Shown one piece after another: positions 25,580-34,488 of a DNA stretch of 64,000 bases. The first letter of the stretch is position 1; each line of letters opens with the position of its first letter. Location: contig NZ_VMTV02000471.1 of assembly GCF_007644035.1 (NCBI RefSeq), forward strand, positions 62,001 through 126,000, given 5' to 3'. The notes below the pieces were generated by a model that saw only the letters and a program-made list of their open reading frames with translations, made no database searches and was not told where the DNA came from. Made by a program: the position numbers and the translations under genes. The stretch is from Vogesella mureinivorans. GTDB taxonomy: Bacteria > Pseudomonadota > Gammaproteobacteria > Burkholderiales > Chromobacteriaceae.

Positions 25580-26836
25580 TTAGTCTTTGTTGGCATGCAG
25601 CGCTCTCAAATCCTGGTCCGGTATCTTGATATCACCATGCGGGTAAACGTTTGGCAGCAGGAATGACATGGCATGAACCGGAAGCCCGATCCGTACCCTG
25701 CCTTTGGGTGTGTCTGAAACCAAAAAACCTTCTGCTAATAGCTTGCTCAGGATGGTACGAGCAGTGCGCTCACTCAAACCGGTTAATCGTGCCGCATCCC
25801 CGCGCTCAAACTTACCCATCGTCCAAGCATGCATATACAAATAGGCTGATTCTGGCCGAAGGGTGGTTTGTCGAACGCACCGAAAGTAATTGTGTACTCT
25901 CTCCCCGAAGCTATCTAGATCGATCATGCTAGCCATGAATCTAGCCTGATCAATCCCCGCCTGCAGACCAAAGCGACAAAACTCGGCCAATCCACGCTCT
26001 GTCAGGTTGCCACAACCATCACGATCTCCATAGCGCGGTTTGTCTGCCTGAGCCAACAGGGCGTTGTAGGTATCCGCGCTCTTAGCCAAGCCGCGTGACA
26101 TTGACCATAGTGCAGTGCCCGTCACACCACAGGCTCTGAGCATAGCATCCAATGTGATACGGCCAACGCGACCATTACCATCAGCAAATGGGTGAATCCA
26201 CATTAGGCGATGGTGTGCCGCAAATGCGGCAACAATGCTAGTCAGCCGAGTGATGCCACCCTTGTCTGCACTTTCAAGCCTTTGACCATATACCTCACTG
26301 TAGTGGTTCAAAAATATGCTCAAGTGCTCGCTCCTGGGAGGCAGATGGCGCCCGACTCGCACTTCCTTTCTGCGAAACTCGCCCGGCACCATCACCGAAC
26401 AATCTTCCAAGGTGAGCATATCTACAGGCAGGTACTCACAAAATAACCGGTGCGTTTCTTGCAGGAAGAAGATGAGATTGGCTTGCGTCAGTCGCTGGCT
26501 ATTCGCCCAACGATCCGCACTGATGTGGGCAAATGCCAGGTTCCGGTGCTTTCTGTCTGAACCGAGATGCGCAATATCTCGCATGACGTCGTTGATATCT
26601 GTGAGCGATGCTCTTTGCCCCTCGATCAGGTTGCTGTAATAGCAGTTCACACCTGAAATCAGCTCGGCAAAGCCTCGGGCTGTTTGCTTGTGTATCTGCG
26701 AGTCAAGTCGTGCAGAGGCAAGGCACAGCTCATGTGCCAACCCCAACAGATCAGCAAACAGCGGACAAGACCCGTCAATCACCATGGGTTCCATTTGTGA
26801 TAACCGGTCGTCGCACTCAAGCATCTGCTTCTTCAT
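25580..26836 (-). CDS. Fic-domain protein (AMP transferase), self-inhibited class II
   Basis: 418 aa. The complete Fic motif HPFADGNGRVGR (215-226) predicts nucleotide transfer, usually AMP, onto a target hydroxyl. The N-terminal SNLIEG (68-73) matches the inhibitory helix consensus (S/T)xxxE(G/N), so activity is restrained within the same chain (class II). The C-terminal region from about 340, RGDAARLTGLSERTARTILS, is a winged helix that may bind DNA and autoregulate. ATG 26836 has GGAAAG upstream, inside a repeat element. The downstream XRE gene may be co-regulator or antitoxin. Target is unknown. Confidence 0.85.
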   Translation of the reverse strand: MKKQMLECDDRLSQMEPMVIDGSCPLFADLLGLAHELCLASARLDSQIHKQTARGFAELISGVNCYYSNLIEGQRASLTDINDVMRDIAHLGSDRKHRNLAFAHISADRWANSQRLTQANLIFFLQETHRLFCEYLPVDMLTLEDCSVMVPGEFRRKEVRVGRHLPPRSEHLSIFLNHYSEVYGQRLESADKGGITRLTSIVAAFAAHHRLMWIHPFADGNGRVGRITLDAMLRACGVTGTALWSMSRGLAKSADTYNALLAQADKPRYGDRDGCGNLTERGLAEFCRFGLQAGIDQARFMASMIDLDSFGERVHNYFRCVRQTTLRPESAYLYMHAWTMGKFERGDAARLTGLSERTARTILSKLLAEGFLVSDTPKGRVRIGLPVHAMSFLLPNVYPHGDIKIPDQDLRALHANKD

Positions 26837-26954
26837 TTGCCGATCTTTCCGCCGATATGATTATGGAAATTACCATTTAAAAACAATTATTTACAAAAAT
26901 CATACCGATTGAACTGACAGAATTTTGCCGATCTCTGTGCCGATGATTGATATG
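26836..26954. promoter_or_regulatory. Duplicated ATCGGC operator-like repeats upstream of fic
   Basis: On the minus strand the pattern ATCGGC-N6-ATCGGCAAA occurs twice: once over the fic ribosome-binding site (26836-26865) and once about 88 bp upstream (26924-26954). The two roughly 30-bp blocks are close copies. The arrangement suggests a cooperative repressor site, possibly for the winged helix of Fic or for the XRE protein. Confidence 0.5.
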
Positions 26955-27032
26955 ACTACACAAGTCAGGGAGTACCCATCCAGCAGGGGCTCCTTGCCTA
27001 CCCTTCTGGCAGGATTGACGCAGACAACAAGC

Positions 27033-27065
27033 AAAAATGGCCGCCATGGACTTAGAGGCGGCCAT
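27033..27065 (-). terminator. Terminator of the small gene at 27092
   Basis: Arms ATGGCCGCC and GGCGGCCAT with an 11-nt loop, followed on the minus strand by TTTTTG. Confidence 0.75.
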
Positions 27066-27091
27066 CAATGCATCTAGCAAACGCAGGAGGA

Positions 27092-27280
27092 TCAATCCTT
27101 ACCAGAACGGCAAGCTTCGAGCTCACGTTTCAGCCGAGCTATCTCGCTCTTCATCCTTTCCGCGTCAATGAGCAGATCGCGCACCTTGCTCCAGTAGGCA
27201 TATCCCAAGTCCCCCTCTTCATTCGCATGCTGCTGTAGCCTGCGCAAGGCAATTTCCAAGTCAAAGCTATCATTGTGCAT
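27092..27280 (-). CDS. 62-aa hypothetical protein
   Basis: Start ATG 27280 is chosen because AAGGGG lies 8 nt upstream; an earlier in-frame ATG adds 28 unlikely residues. The protein, MHNDSFDLEIALRRLQQHAN..., ends in a charged coiled-coil-like stretch, AERMKSEIARLKRELEACR. I do not recognise a family. It is probably part of the integrative element, separated from the integrase cluster by a further small gene and followed by its own terminator. Confidence 0.55.
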   Translation of the reverse strand: MHNDSFDLEIALRRLQQHANEEGDLGYAYWSKVRDLLIDAERMKSEIARLKRELEACRSGKD

Positions 27281-27474
27281 GGTGTACCCCTTACCGTTGT
27301 TATCCCAAAGATGATTAGTGAAAAGTCTCAAGCAGGGCGCGCCTTCAAACTCGCCCACGAACACTAATTAGGGCTGACCGTTAGCATTACATTGATTTTG
27401 ATTAACACCCAGCTCTAAGTCCCCAAGAAGGCTGCAATCAGTCGTGGCCCTGTCGCGATTGACAAGATGTGCAC

Positions 27475-27780
27475 TCAGCACTCCACTGGCTTGGATTGCG
27501 CCTCAGCTTTCAATGCCCGAACCAATAAGCGGTATCGCTCGCCAACGAGCAAATCTTTCTCCACATTGGACAACAGGCTTCGCTCCCCCTTATAGCCATG
27601 ATCACGCTTTGCCAGGATGAGAATCTCAGTAACTCGTGGATAATCTTGGGCAAGCCTCAATGCGTGCTGACGTACATCATGCGGAATCTCCTTATTGGCA
27701 CCAAGCTCGCGCAGATACAAGCCAATTTCCAGCATGGCCCACGTATGCCGCAAAGCCTGCTCCGAGTTAAACCGTTGCAT
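27475..27780 (-). CDS. 101-aa BPSL0761-like small protein
   Basis: The start overlaps the integrase 3' end by 14 bp, so it is translated with the integrase operon. The N-terminal pattern, RHTWAMLEIGLYLRELG...IPHDVRQHALRLAQDYPRVTEI, resembles short proteins beside betaproteobacterial integrases (BPSL0761 family). No catalytic motif or membrane segment is visible. A role in element maintenance is only suggested by position. Confidence 0.55.
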   Translation of the reverse strand: MQRFNSEQALRHTWAMLEIGLYLRELGANKEIPHDVRQHALRLAQDYPRVTEILILAKRDHGYKGERSLLSNVEKDLLVGERYRLLVRALKAEAQSKPVEC

Positions 27781-28978
27781 GCTCGTCCCCCTTCTGGATT
27801 TGAGCTGTTTTCAGCAGCTGCTCGAATGCGGACCCGTCACGGCGTGTCAGGTTTGGTACGTATCGCGAGTAAACCTTGAACAGCATCTCTGTGTTCGCGT
27901 GCCCCATCTGTCTTGCAATCCACTCAGGGGCCTCGCCTGCCGCCAACCAGAGCGTAGCTGCCGTATGCCTGGTCTGGTATGGGCGCCGGCGCTCCAAGCC
28001 CAAGACGCTGAGCAACGGGTACCAGACACGCTTGGTAACGTTGTTATGCTCGATAGGCAACCCTTGCAGGTTGCAGAATACGTATTCTGACATGGCACCA
28101 GTTGCTAGATACTGCTTCTGGAGCGCATCGTAAACAGGCTGACTCATTGCAATATCACGCTGGGAAGCATCGGTTTTGGTGTAGTCATCTTCACCGTAGA
28201 CGACCGTTTCTCTCACCAATATCTGGCGGCGATCAAAATCCACATACTTCCACTTCAGGCCATCGATCTCCCCTGTTCGCATCCCCGTAAAGAACCTCAC
28301 AGTGTAGTAGTTGCGAAAATCAGGCCGCACGCTGTCAATGATCAGCTTGACCTCCTGCAGAGTGAACGGCTGCACATCAGACTTTGGCACCTTCAACGGT
28401 TTGATGCGTACATAAGGCGTGGTAAAGTCGTAACGGTCGGCGGCTTCCTCGAAAATGCGTCTCAACGGATCCATGATCTTGTTGATACGGTTGGCAGATA
28501 GCGTTGCGTTACCATTCCGGCCGGATACTTTGGCGAGTGAAGACCGGAATTTAAGCAAATCTGCTCGGGTGATAGCCCCGACCCTGACATTTCCGAACGC
28601 TGGCAGATAATACTTGTCAACATTTCCCCTGATCGTTACCAGATAAGAGCGACGCCAACCTATGCTGGTCTCTGCCAGCCATTCCTCAAGGAAGTCTTTC
28701 AACAATGGTGTTCGCAGTATCTTGGGATCCAAGATCGGCTGTTGCTCGATAAGTGGTTTAGATACAGGCTCTTCAGTAGCATGCCTCTCGGGGAAAAAGG
28801 CTTCATAGCGAAATCGGCCCAGCTGGATCTCGGACTCTATCTGCAGCAACATGCGCTCAAGCTTTCTCCTGTTTGCTGCAGTATCTTTCAGTTCTGTTTG
28901 CTCTCGGCACCGTTTCCCATTCCACCTGAAATCCAAAAACAGTAAACCTGTTTCTTTACGTGCTCGTACAACGCCCAT
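27767..28978 (-). CDS. int: Phage-type tyrosine integrase of the island
   Basis: 403 aa from ATG 28978, preceded by GGGAGGTGGTT; an ATG 50 codons upstream overlaps the excisionase-like gene and is unlikely. The N-terminal part, RKETGLLFLDFRWNGKRCRE, is a DUF3596-type arm-binding domain. A SAM-like core-binding domain (about residues 110-210) follows. The catalytic part has Arg in FFTGMRTGEIDGLKW, Lys in TKTDASQRD, TRHTAATLW (Gln replaces the first His of HxxR), MGHANTEM and Tyr in VYSRYVPN. It lies about 980 bp from the initiator tRNA genes and probably inserted the island there. Excisionase-like and Cro-like genes precede it. Confidence 0.9.
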   Translation of the reverse strand: MGVVRARKETGLLFLDFRWNGKRCREQTELKDTAANRRKLERMLLQIESEIQLGRFRYEAFFPERHATEEPVSKPLIEQQPILDPKILRTPLLKDFLEEWLAETSIGWRRSYLVTIRGNVDKYYLPAFGNVRVGAITRADLLKFRSSLAKVSGRNGNATLSANRINKIMDPLRRIFEEAADRYDFTTPYVRIKPLKVPKSDVQPFTLQEVKLIIDSVRPDFRNYYTVRFFTGMRTGEIDGLKWKYVDFDRRQILVRETVVYGEDDYTKTDASQRDIAMSQPVYDALQKQYLATGAMSEYVFCNLQGLPIEHNNVTKRVWYPLLSVLGLERRRPYQTRHTAATLWLAAGEAPEWIARQMGHANTEMLFKVYSRYVPNLTRRDGSAFEQLLKTAQIQKGDEHATV

Positions 28979-28988
28979 AACCACCTCC

Positions 28989-29204
28989 CTACTCTGCCAT
29001 CGGCATGGCAATCGAGTCTGAGTGATTCCGAAGCAGATCTGCTTCAATTGCCTCCCAGATGAAAAGGTACTTCCTTCTACCAAAGGGTCGAACATAGTGC
29101 TTACCCTCAAGCAAGCAGTGGTCAACAAGCTTGTTACGGATGGTACGAGGGTCGTAGTGGATACGAGAAGCCAACTCTTCGGTCGTAATGTAAGTAGAAC
29201 TCAT
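28989..29204 (-). CDS. Excisionase-like helix-turn-helix protein
   Basis: 71 aa from ATG 29204 with AAGGA 8 nt upstream. MSSTYITTEELASRIHYDPR begins a MerR/excisionase-type winged helix, and GKHYVRPFGRRKYLFIWEAI is its usual DNA-binding wing. It lies 10 bp upstream of the integrase gene. Excisionases steer integrases towards excision by bending the attachment site. It may equally be a simple repressor. Confidence 0.75.
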   Translation of the reverse strand: MSSTYITTEELASRIHYDPRTIRNKLVDHCLLEGKHYVRPFGRRKYLFIWEAIEADLLRNHSDSIAMPMAE

Positions 29205-29233
29205 AGTCTCATTCCTTAGGTGCATGTAAACTC

Positions 29234-29336
29234 AGAAGGTCATTTTTCTCCTCACGCGGAGAATTTGACCTTCTAGAGATCATTATGCACGCAAAAAGAC
29301 CTTTTGCAACACTTTTTGACCTGCAGAAGATCATTA
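29234..29336. promoter_or_regulatory. Operator repeats between excisionase and Cro-like genes
   Basis: The divergent promoter region holds an inverted pair, AGAAGGTCA (29234-29242) and TGACCTTCT (29266-29274). It also holds two direct 22-bp copies of TTTGACCT(T/G)C(T/A)..AGATCATTA at 29264-29285 and 29315-29336, 51 bp apart. This fits a lysis/lysogeny-style switch bound by the regulator at 29353. Confidence 0.65.
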
Positions 29337-29352
29337 TTTCCTGGAGAAAGAC

Positions 29353-29586
29353 ATGATTAAATGCCACCTGTCTCGCATGATGGGAGAGCGTCGCCTCAAG
29401 ATCAGTGATGTAGCAAGAGAGACTGGTCTAAACCGAGGTACGCTAACCAGGCTCTACCACGAGACAGCTGAAAGAGTTGAGCTAGATGTTCTTGATGCCT
29501 TATGCACATACTTTCACTGCCAAGTAAGCGATATCTTCGAGTTCAATCCCAATCCTGTGCCCAAAGGTGAAAATATGGCTCCCTGA
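29353..29586 (+). CDS. Cro/CI-type XRE regulator
   Basis: 77 aa. The helix-turn-helix KISDVARETGLNRGTLTRLY and the tail DALCTYFHCQVSDIFEF are typical of the short YozG/HTH_26 repressors on phages and integrative elements. A GGAGAAAG ribosome-binding site precedes ATG 29353. It is transcribed away from the excisionase and integrase genes across a region of operator repeats, so it probably represses them. Confidence 0.8.
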   Translation: MIKCHLSRMMGERRLKISDVARETGLNRGTLTRLYHETAERVELDVLDALCTYFHCQVSDIFEFNPNPVPKGENMAP

Positions 29587-29730
29587 CTACGCTGGGATGC
29601 TGAGCAAACACAGTGCAAGTCCTGCCAATGGATCGCCGGCCAGCCTAAGGACTACCTACCACTTCAAGGCTCTAGCACGACACAAAGGTGATCTATTGGT
29701 ATTTGAGGGAGATTTCAGGCACTTGATCTT

Positions 29731-29892
29731 TGTGCCCACCCTGTGCCCAGTGGGCACAAAACGTGCCGAAATCCCAAAGGTCACGACAAAACAGCGTGCC
29801 CATTCAGCCCAAAGGTCAAAAAAACCTCATCAGGGATGTGCTGTGGGCACGGTTTAGGCACAGAAATGGGCACAGAAGCCGGTCTGTGCCCA
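29731..29892. repeat. Cluster of GTGCCCA repeats at the island edge
   Basis: GTGCCCA or its complement TGGGCAC occurs seven times in 162 bp: 29732, 29743, 29751, 29796, 29844, 29867 and 29886, in both orientations, plus a TAGGCAC variant at 29856. Most have the longer form TGTGCCCA. It lies between the regulator gene and the 3' end of the initiator tRNA, where integrase arm sites normally occur. The rest of 29587-29956 shows no gene. Confidence 0.65.
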
Positions 29893-29912
29893 AAACGGAG
29901 AAGAGAAAACGC

Positions 29913-29951
29913 AAAACCCCTGATCCAATTTTTCAATTGAATCAGGGGTTT
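29913..29951. terminator. Terminator downstream of the first tRNA-fMet
   Basis: Arms AAACCCCTGAT and ATCAGGGGTTT with an AT-rich stem-loop between. On the minus strand it follows the tRNA 3' end by 6 bp. Confidence 0.75.
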
Positions 29952-29956
29952 GTGTT

Positions 29957-30033
<77 letters not shown>

Positions 30034-30127
30034 TCTGATGTGTTGAATAATATACAGTAACTATTGCTACGTCAAGACTTATTTACTGTAATTATCAATT
30101 TGTTTTCCGGTCTGTTTTGCCGGAAAT

Positions 30128-30157
30128 GAAAAAGCCAATCTTTTGATTGGCTTTTTC
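30128..30157 (-). terminator. Terminator between the tRNA genes
   Basis: AAAAAGCCAATC and GATTGGCTTTTT arms with a 4-nt loop, 8 bp after the 3' end of the second tRNA. Each tRNA gene therefore has its own terminator. Confidence 0.8.
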
Positions 30158-30164
30158 GAAAACT

Positions 30165-30241
<77 letters not shown>

Positions 30242-30301
30242 ACAGAGAGGAGCAACTATATCTGTAGAGCACTACCGCGTCAAGCTTTTTACAAAAATAA
30301 C

Positions 30302-30487
30302 TTACGCTGCCGTCTGTACGTAGGCGTTGGCCGGGTAAATTACGCTTTCCACACCCGCGGGGGTGCGCATGGTAACTTCGTAACGGCGGCCTACTGCGCG
30401 CACGTCCATGACTTCGAAACGCAGCTCTTCACCGCTATCGGTGACTTCCAGGATGCTATGACCTGGCTCCAGTTGGTTGATACGCAT
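30302..30487 (-). CDS. 61-aa conserved small protein, function unknown
   Basis: MRINQLEPGHSILEVTDSGE... is a beta-rich, soluble protein with no membrane segment or cysteine. AAGGAAA precedes ATG 30487. It is the first chromosomal-type coding gene after the tRNA pair and sits downstream of metG on the same strand, behind the metG terminator. I do not recognise a family. Confidence 0.6.
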   Translation of the reverse strand: MRINQLEPGHSILEVTDSGEELRFEVMDVRAVGRRYEVTMRTPAGVESVIYPANAYVQTAA

Positions 30488-30656
30488 TGTACATTTCCTT
30501 TTCAGTTTTCATTCTTGTTATGAACTATTGGTAAAACAGCTTGACGCTACAGGACACCATACACAGTGTCAAAGACATTGACCATACGTAGGACTACGTG
30601 GTTCCCGTGTATTGTCAGACAGCTTAGCAGCGGCAAATGAACGCCGGATGACAAGC

Positions 30657-30683
30657 AAAAAAAACGCCCCGCAATGCGGGGCG
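30657..30683 (-). terminator. metG terminator
   Basis: CGCCCCGC/GCGGGGCG stem with a 3-nt loop, followed on the minus strand by eight T. Confidence 0.9.
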
Positions 30684-30707
30684 CTGTGGTGAGGCGGCCA
30701 GTACGGC

Positions 30708-32768
30708 TTAGCCTACGCGCATGCCTGGCTGGGCGCCGTCGTCGGTATCCAGCAGGAACAGACCGCTGTTGTCGTCGTTGCCGGAGGCGCACACGATCAT
30801 GCCTTGCGATACGCCAAAGCGCATTTTGCGTTCGGCCAGGTTGGCCACCACGATCACCTTGCGGCCAACCAGCTTTTCCGGCTCCTGGTAGGCGGAACGG
30901 ATACCGGAGAAGATGTTGCGCTGTTCAAAGCCCAGGTCGACGGTGAACTGCAGCAGCTTGTCGGAGCCTTCTACAAAGTTGCAGGCCAGTACCTTGCCCA
31001 CGCGCAGGTCCAGCTTCGCAAAGTCGTCGATCTTGATGGTGTCGGCCAGCGGCTCGTAGTTGGCCGCAGCGGCCGGTGCTTGTGCTTCCATGGTCTGTTT
31101 GTTCGCTTCGATGAGTTTGTCCACCAGCACCGGGTCGACGCGTTGCATCAGGTGCTGGTACGGCTTGATGGTGTGACCCAGCAGCTGCTGCTGGGCGTCG
31201 GCCCACTGCAGCGGTGCTACGTCCAGGAAAGCCTCTACGTCCTGGGCGACTTTTGGCAGCACAGGTTTCAGGTAGATGGTCAGCAGGCGGAAGGCGTTGA
31301 TCAGCACGGTGCACACTTCGTGCAGGCGGGCTTCCTGGCCTTCCTGTTTGGCCAGCTCCCACGGCTTGTTGGCGTCGACGTAGCTGTTAACCACGTCGGC
31401 AATGCCCATGATTTCGCGCAGCGCCTTGGCGTATTCGCGCGCTTCGAAAGCGGCGGCGATGTTGTCGGCCTCGTGGGCGATATTGCCCAGCAGGCGGGTT
31501 TCATCCTGCACGCTGTCGGCCAGTTTGCCGCCAAAGCGCTTGGTGATGAAGCCGGCGGCGCGGCTGGCGATATTGACGAACTTGCCGACCACGTCCGAGT
31601 TCACGCGGGCCACAAAGTCGTTCAGGTTCAGGTCGATGTCTTCAATGCGGCCATTGAGTTTGCCGGCAATGTAGTAGCGCATCCATTCCGGGTTCAGGCC
31701 GCATTCCAGGTAGCTCTTGGCGGTGATGAAGGTGCCGCGCGACTTGGACATTTTCTGGCCGTCCACGGTAAGGAAGCCGTGGGCAAACACGCCAGTAGGC
31801 GCGCGCATGCCGGAGAACTTCAGCGTGGCGGGCCAGAACAGTGCGTGGAAGTACAGGATGTCCTTGCCGATGAAGTGGTACATCTCGGTGTCGGTATCGG
31901 GCTTAAACCAGGTGTCGAAGTCCAGGTTCAGGCGCTGGCACAGCTTTTTGAAGCTGGCCATGTAACCGATAGGCGCGTCCAGCCACACATAGAAGTATTT
32001 GCCGGGTGCATCGGGGATCTCGAAGCCGAAGTACGGCGCGTCGCGGCTGATGTCCCAGTCCTGCAGGCCGCCGCCGATCCACTCGTTCATTTTGTTCAGC
32101 GACTCCGGCTGCAGGTGCGGCTGTACCACGCCATCGGCACGGGTGGTCTGGCCGCTGGTCCAGTCGCGCAGGAAATCGGCGCACTCGCCCAGGCGGAAGA
32201 AGTAGTGCTCGGAGGTTTTCAGCACCGGGGTGGCGCCGGACACGGCCGAGTACGGGTTTTTCAGCTCGGTCGGGTTGTAGGTGGCACCGCACACTTCACA
32301 GTTGTCGCCGTACTGGTCTTTGGCGCTGCATTTCGGGCATTCGCCCTTCACGAAGCGGTCTGGCAGGAACATCTGCTTTTCCGGGTCGAACAGCTGCTCG
32401 ATGGTGCGCGAGGTAATCTTGTCATCGGCACGCAGCGCGCGGTACATCTGCTGCGCCAGCTCCTTGTTTTCCGGGCTGTTGGTGCTGTAGTAGCTGTCGT
32501 GGCCAATCAGGAAACCCTGCGAGTCGGCCACGTGCAGCGCTTCTACCTCGGCAATCAGCTGCTCGGGGGTGATGCCGCGCTTCTCGGCTGCCAGCATGAT
32601 GGGTGCGCCGTGGGTATCGTCGGCGCACACGTAGTAGCACTCGTGGCCGCGCATCTTCTGGAAACGCACCCAGATATCGGTTTGGATCTGTTCGAGCATG
32701 TGGCCAAGGTGCAGCCCCGCGTTGGCGTAAGGCAGTGCACTGGTCACCAGAATCTTGCGTGTGGTCAT
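30708..32768 (-). CDS. metG: Methionyl-tRNA synthetase
   Basis: 686 aa, normal length for the dimeric form. Charges tRNA-Met with methionine using ATP. The HIGH motif is HLGH (20-23) and the KMSKS motif is in GQKMSKSRG (around 337-341). A zinc knuckle [17 protein letters not shown] lies in the connective peptide (about 145-162). The C-terminal 110 residues, beginning [16 protein letters not shown], form the Trbp111-type tRNA-binding domain and end [16 protein letters not shown]. It is transcribed alone and ends in a strong terminator. The close initiator tRNA genes are its own substrates, but the linkage may be chance. Confidence 0.98.
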   Translation of the reverse strand: MTTRKILVTSALPYANAGLHLGHMLEQIQTDIWVRFQKMRGHECYYVCADDTHGAPIMLAAEKRGITPEQLIAEVEALHVADSQGFLIGHDSYYSTNSPENKELAQQMYRALRADDKITSRTIEQLFDPEKQMFLPDRFVKGECPKCSAKDQYGDNCEVCGATYNPTELKNPYSAVSGATPVLKTSEHYFFRLGECADFLRDWTSGQTTRADGVVQPHLQPESLNKMNEWIGGGLQDWDISRDAPYFGFEIPDAPGKYFYVWLDAPIGYMASFKKLCQRLNLDFDTWFKPDTDTEMYHFIGKDILYFHALFWPATLKFSGMRAPTGVFAHGFLTVDGQKMSKSRGTFITAKSYLECGLNPEWMRYYIAGKLNGRIEDIDLNLNDFVARVNSDVVGKFVNIASRAAGFITKRFGGKLADSVQDETRLLGNIAHEADNIAAAFEAREYAKALREIMGIADVVNSYVDANKPWELAKQEGQEARLHEVCTVLINAFRLLTIYLKPVLPKVAQDVEAFLDVAPLQWADAQQQLLGHTIKPYQHLMQRVDPVLVDKLIEANKQTMEAQAPAAAANYEPLADTIKIDDFAKLDLRVGKVLACNFVEGSDKLLQFTVDLGFEQRNIFSGIRSAYQEPEKLVGRKVIVVANLAERKMRFGVSQGMIVCASGNDDNSGLFLLDTDDGAQPGMRVG

Positions 32769-32820
32769 GGAGAAGCGTCCGGTGAAAGGTATTCGGTAAA
32801 CCGTCGATTATAACGACAAA

Positions 32821-32850
32821 GGTTGGCCGCGACAGTCATCGCGGCCAACC
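32821..32850. terminator. GGTTGGCCGC inverted-pair terminator
   Basis: GGTTGGCCGC (32821-32830) and GCGGCCAACC (32841-32850) pair perfectly. On the minus strand the hairpin follows the exporter gene and is followed by TTTG. Confidence 0.75.
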
Positions 32851-32936
32851 TTCTGCATTTACGCTGCCCCGCCTACGCTAGCTGCGGGTTCAGCTTGGTG
32901 CTACGGCCAGGCAGGCAGGGCCAGAGGCCGTGCCGG

Positions 32937-34184
32937 TCAGGCCGATTGAGGCAGCATGTCCGGGTCGTCGCGCTCGGCCATGGCCACGGCCACTTGCGGG
33001 CGCGCCAGCCACACAAACAGCAGCGCCGTCACCACCGACAGCAGGGCAAAGCCGGTGATGCCAGCGGCAATATAGGCCCAGCGGAACAGCTCGATGCCGA
33101 GACCGTAGCCGGCCATGCACAGCATGCTCATGCCAGCCGATACCACGCCCTTGGGCAGGCTGCTGCTCATCAGGGCAAAGCGGTACAGCACGCCAAAGGA
33201 CAAGCCCTCGCCCACCGCCATCAGGCTCATGCCCAGCACCAGGAAGATGTGCTGGTAATGGCCATACAGTACGCCGGCCAGCATCAGCACCAGCCCGCCC
33301 ACTACCGGCCACATGCCCAGCAGCACGGAGCGGCCCAGCGGCCAGGCTTCGGCGCGGGCGGCCAACAGCAGGTTACCGGCGATCAGGCCACCGAATACCG
33401 GCAGCTGCCACAAGCCGTATTCCAGCGTGCTCATGCCCAGGTCTTCGACCAGCAGCACTGGCGACAGCGCAATCCAGCCCATCAGCGGCAGCGCCAGCAT
33501 GGGGATGCACAATACCGACAGTACAAAGCGGCGGTCGCGCAGCAGCTGCAGGTAGTCGCCACCCATGCGCGACAGCGGGCGCGGGTTGGCCGCAGGCTGC
33601 ACGGTTTCCGGCATTTTCCACCACAGGCCCAGCAGCGCCAGCAGCGCGCAGGCGGCAATAAACAGGAAGCAGCTACGCCACGGTGCCAGCTCGATCAGCG
33701 CGGCACCGGCCAGCGGGCCCACCATGGGCGCAATCAGCGCCACATTGGCCATCAGCGCGGTAACGCGTACGGCGGTTTTTTCGGCGTAGGCTTCCTGCAC
33801 CGCGGCATAGCCCACGGCATTAATGAAGCACAAGCCCATGCCCTGCAGTACGCGCAGCGCCATATAGGCTTCGATGCTGTGCACCAGATAGGTGGCCAGG
33901 CAGCTCACGATAAAGAACACCACGCCGGACAACAGCACCGGGCGGCGGCCGTAGCGGTCGGACAGCGGGCCGGTAAGCCACGACAGCGCCGCGCCGCCCA
34001 GCAAAAAGAAGGTCATCGACAGCGGTACCCAGCCGGCATCTACGCCGAACTCGCGGGTGACTTGCAGCATGGCCGGCTGCGCCATGTCGTTGGCGATATA
34101 CACAGCAAACTCGAACAACACCAGGGCTAGCGGGAACAACAGGGTAGCAACAGACAGGCGGGCAATTTTATTATTGGCAGACAA
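32937..34184 (-). CDS. mdfA: MdfA-like multidrug exporter (MFS, DHA1)
   Basis: 415 aa, 12 predicted membrane helices. Helix 1 reads LLFPLALVLFEFAVYIANDM, with the membrane-embedded Glu important for cation recognition in E. coli MdfA (YEFSTYIGNDM there). Motif A in loop 2-3 is GPLSDRYGRRPVLL, and helix 5 has the antiporter pattern PMVGPLAGA. MdfA exports chloramphenicol, cationic drugs and alkali cations in exchange for protons. Sequence similarity along the N-terminal half is strong enough to name the family. Substrate range cannot be read from the sequence. Confidence 0.9.
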   Translation of the reverse strand: MSANNKIARLSVATLLFPLALVLFEFAVYIANDMAQPAMLQVTREFGVDAGWVPLSMTFFLLGGAALSWLTGPLSDRYGRRPVLLSGVVFFIVSCLATYLVHSIEAYMALRVLQGMGLCFINAVGYAAVQEAYAEKTAVRVTALMANVALIAPMVGPLAGAALIELAPWRSCFLFIAACALLALLGLWWKMPETVQPAANPRPLSRMGGDYLQLLRDRRFVLSVLCIPMLALPLMGWIALSPVLLVEDLGMSTLEYGLWQLPVFGGLIAGNLLLAARAEAWPLGRSVLLGMWPVVGGLVLMLAGVLYGHYQHIFLVLGMSLMAVGEGLSFGVLYRFALMSSSLPKGVVSAGMSMLCMAGYGLGIELFRWAYIAAGITGFALLSVVTALLFVWLARPQVAVAMAERDDPDMLPQSA

Positions 34185-34488
34185 AAGAACACCTCAAAAA
34201 ACCATGACGCGGCAGCAAACCGCCGCGTCACGTTGACAAAAAGGCCGAGGATTCTACGTGAAATCAGCCACTTAGGCCAGCGCTTATTGCCACCGCGCTG
34301 CCGGCGCGGGCGGCTAGCGGCGCTTTGGGCTATCATTTGCGGCATTCCCCGTGCCCCCGGCGCCTGTCGGCGGGCGCAAAACCTGATTAAAATAGTCGGG
34401 TAATCCCGACTTGGCGCACGATATGTTCTCCCGACTAGGCAAACTGTTTGGCAGCCCTGCCAACACCGACACCCCACGGACACCCGAC

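Noticed and set aside
29567-29857. Frame of 96 codons across the GTGCCCA repeats.
   Set aside because: It runs through non-coding repeats, has no family-like sequence and no convincing ribosome-binding site.
32823-34130. Long plus-strand open frame opposite the MdfA-like exporter and other frames opposite metG, gcvP and the chemoreceptor.
   Set aside because: They are antisense shadows of GC-rich genes, with His/Gln/Arg-rich translations and no ribosome-binding sites.
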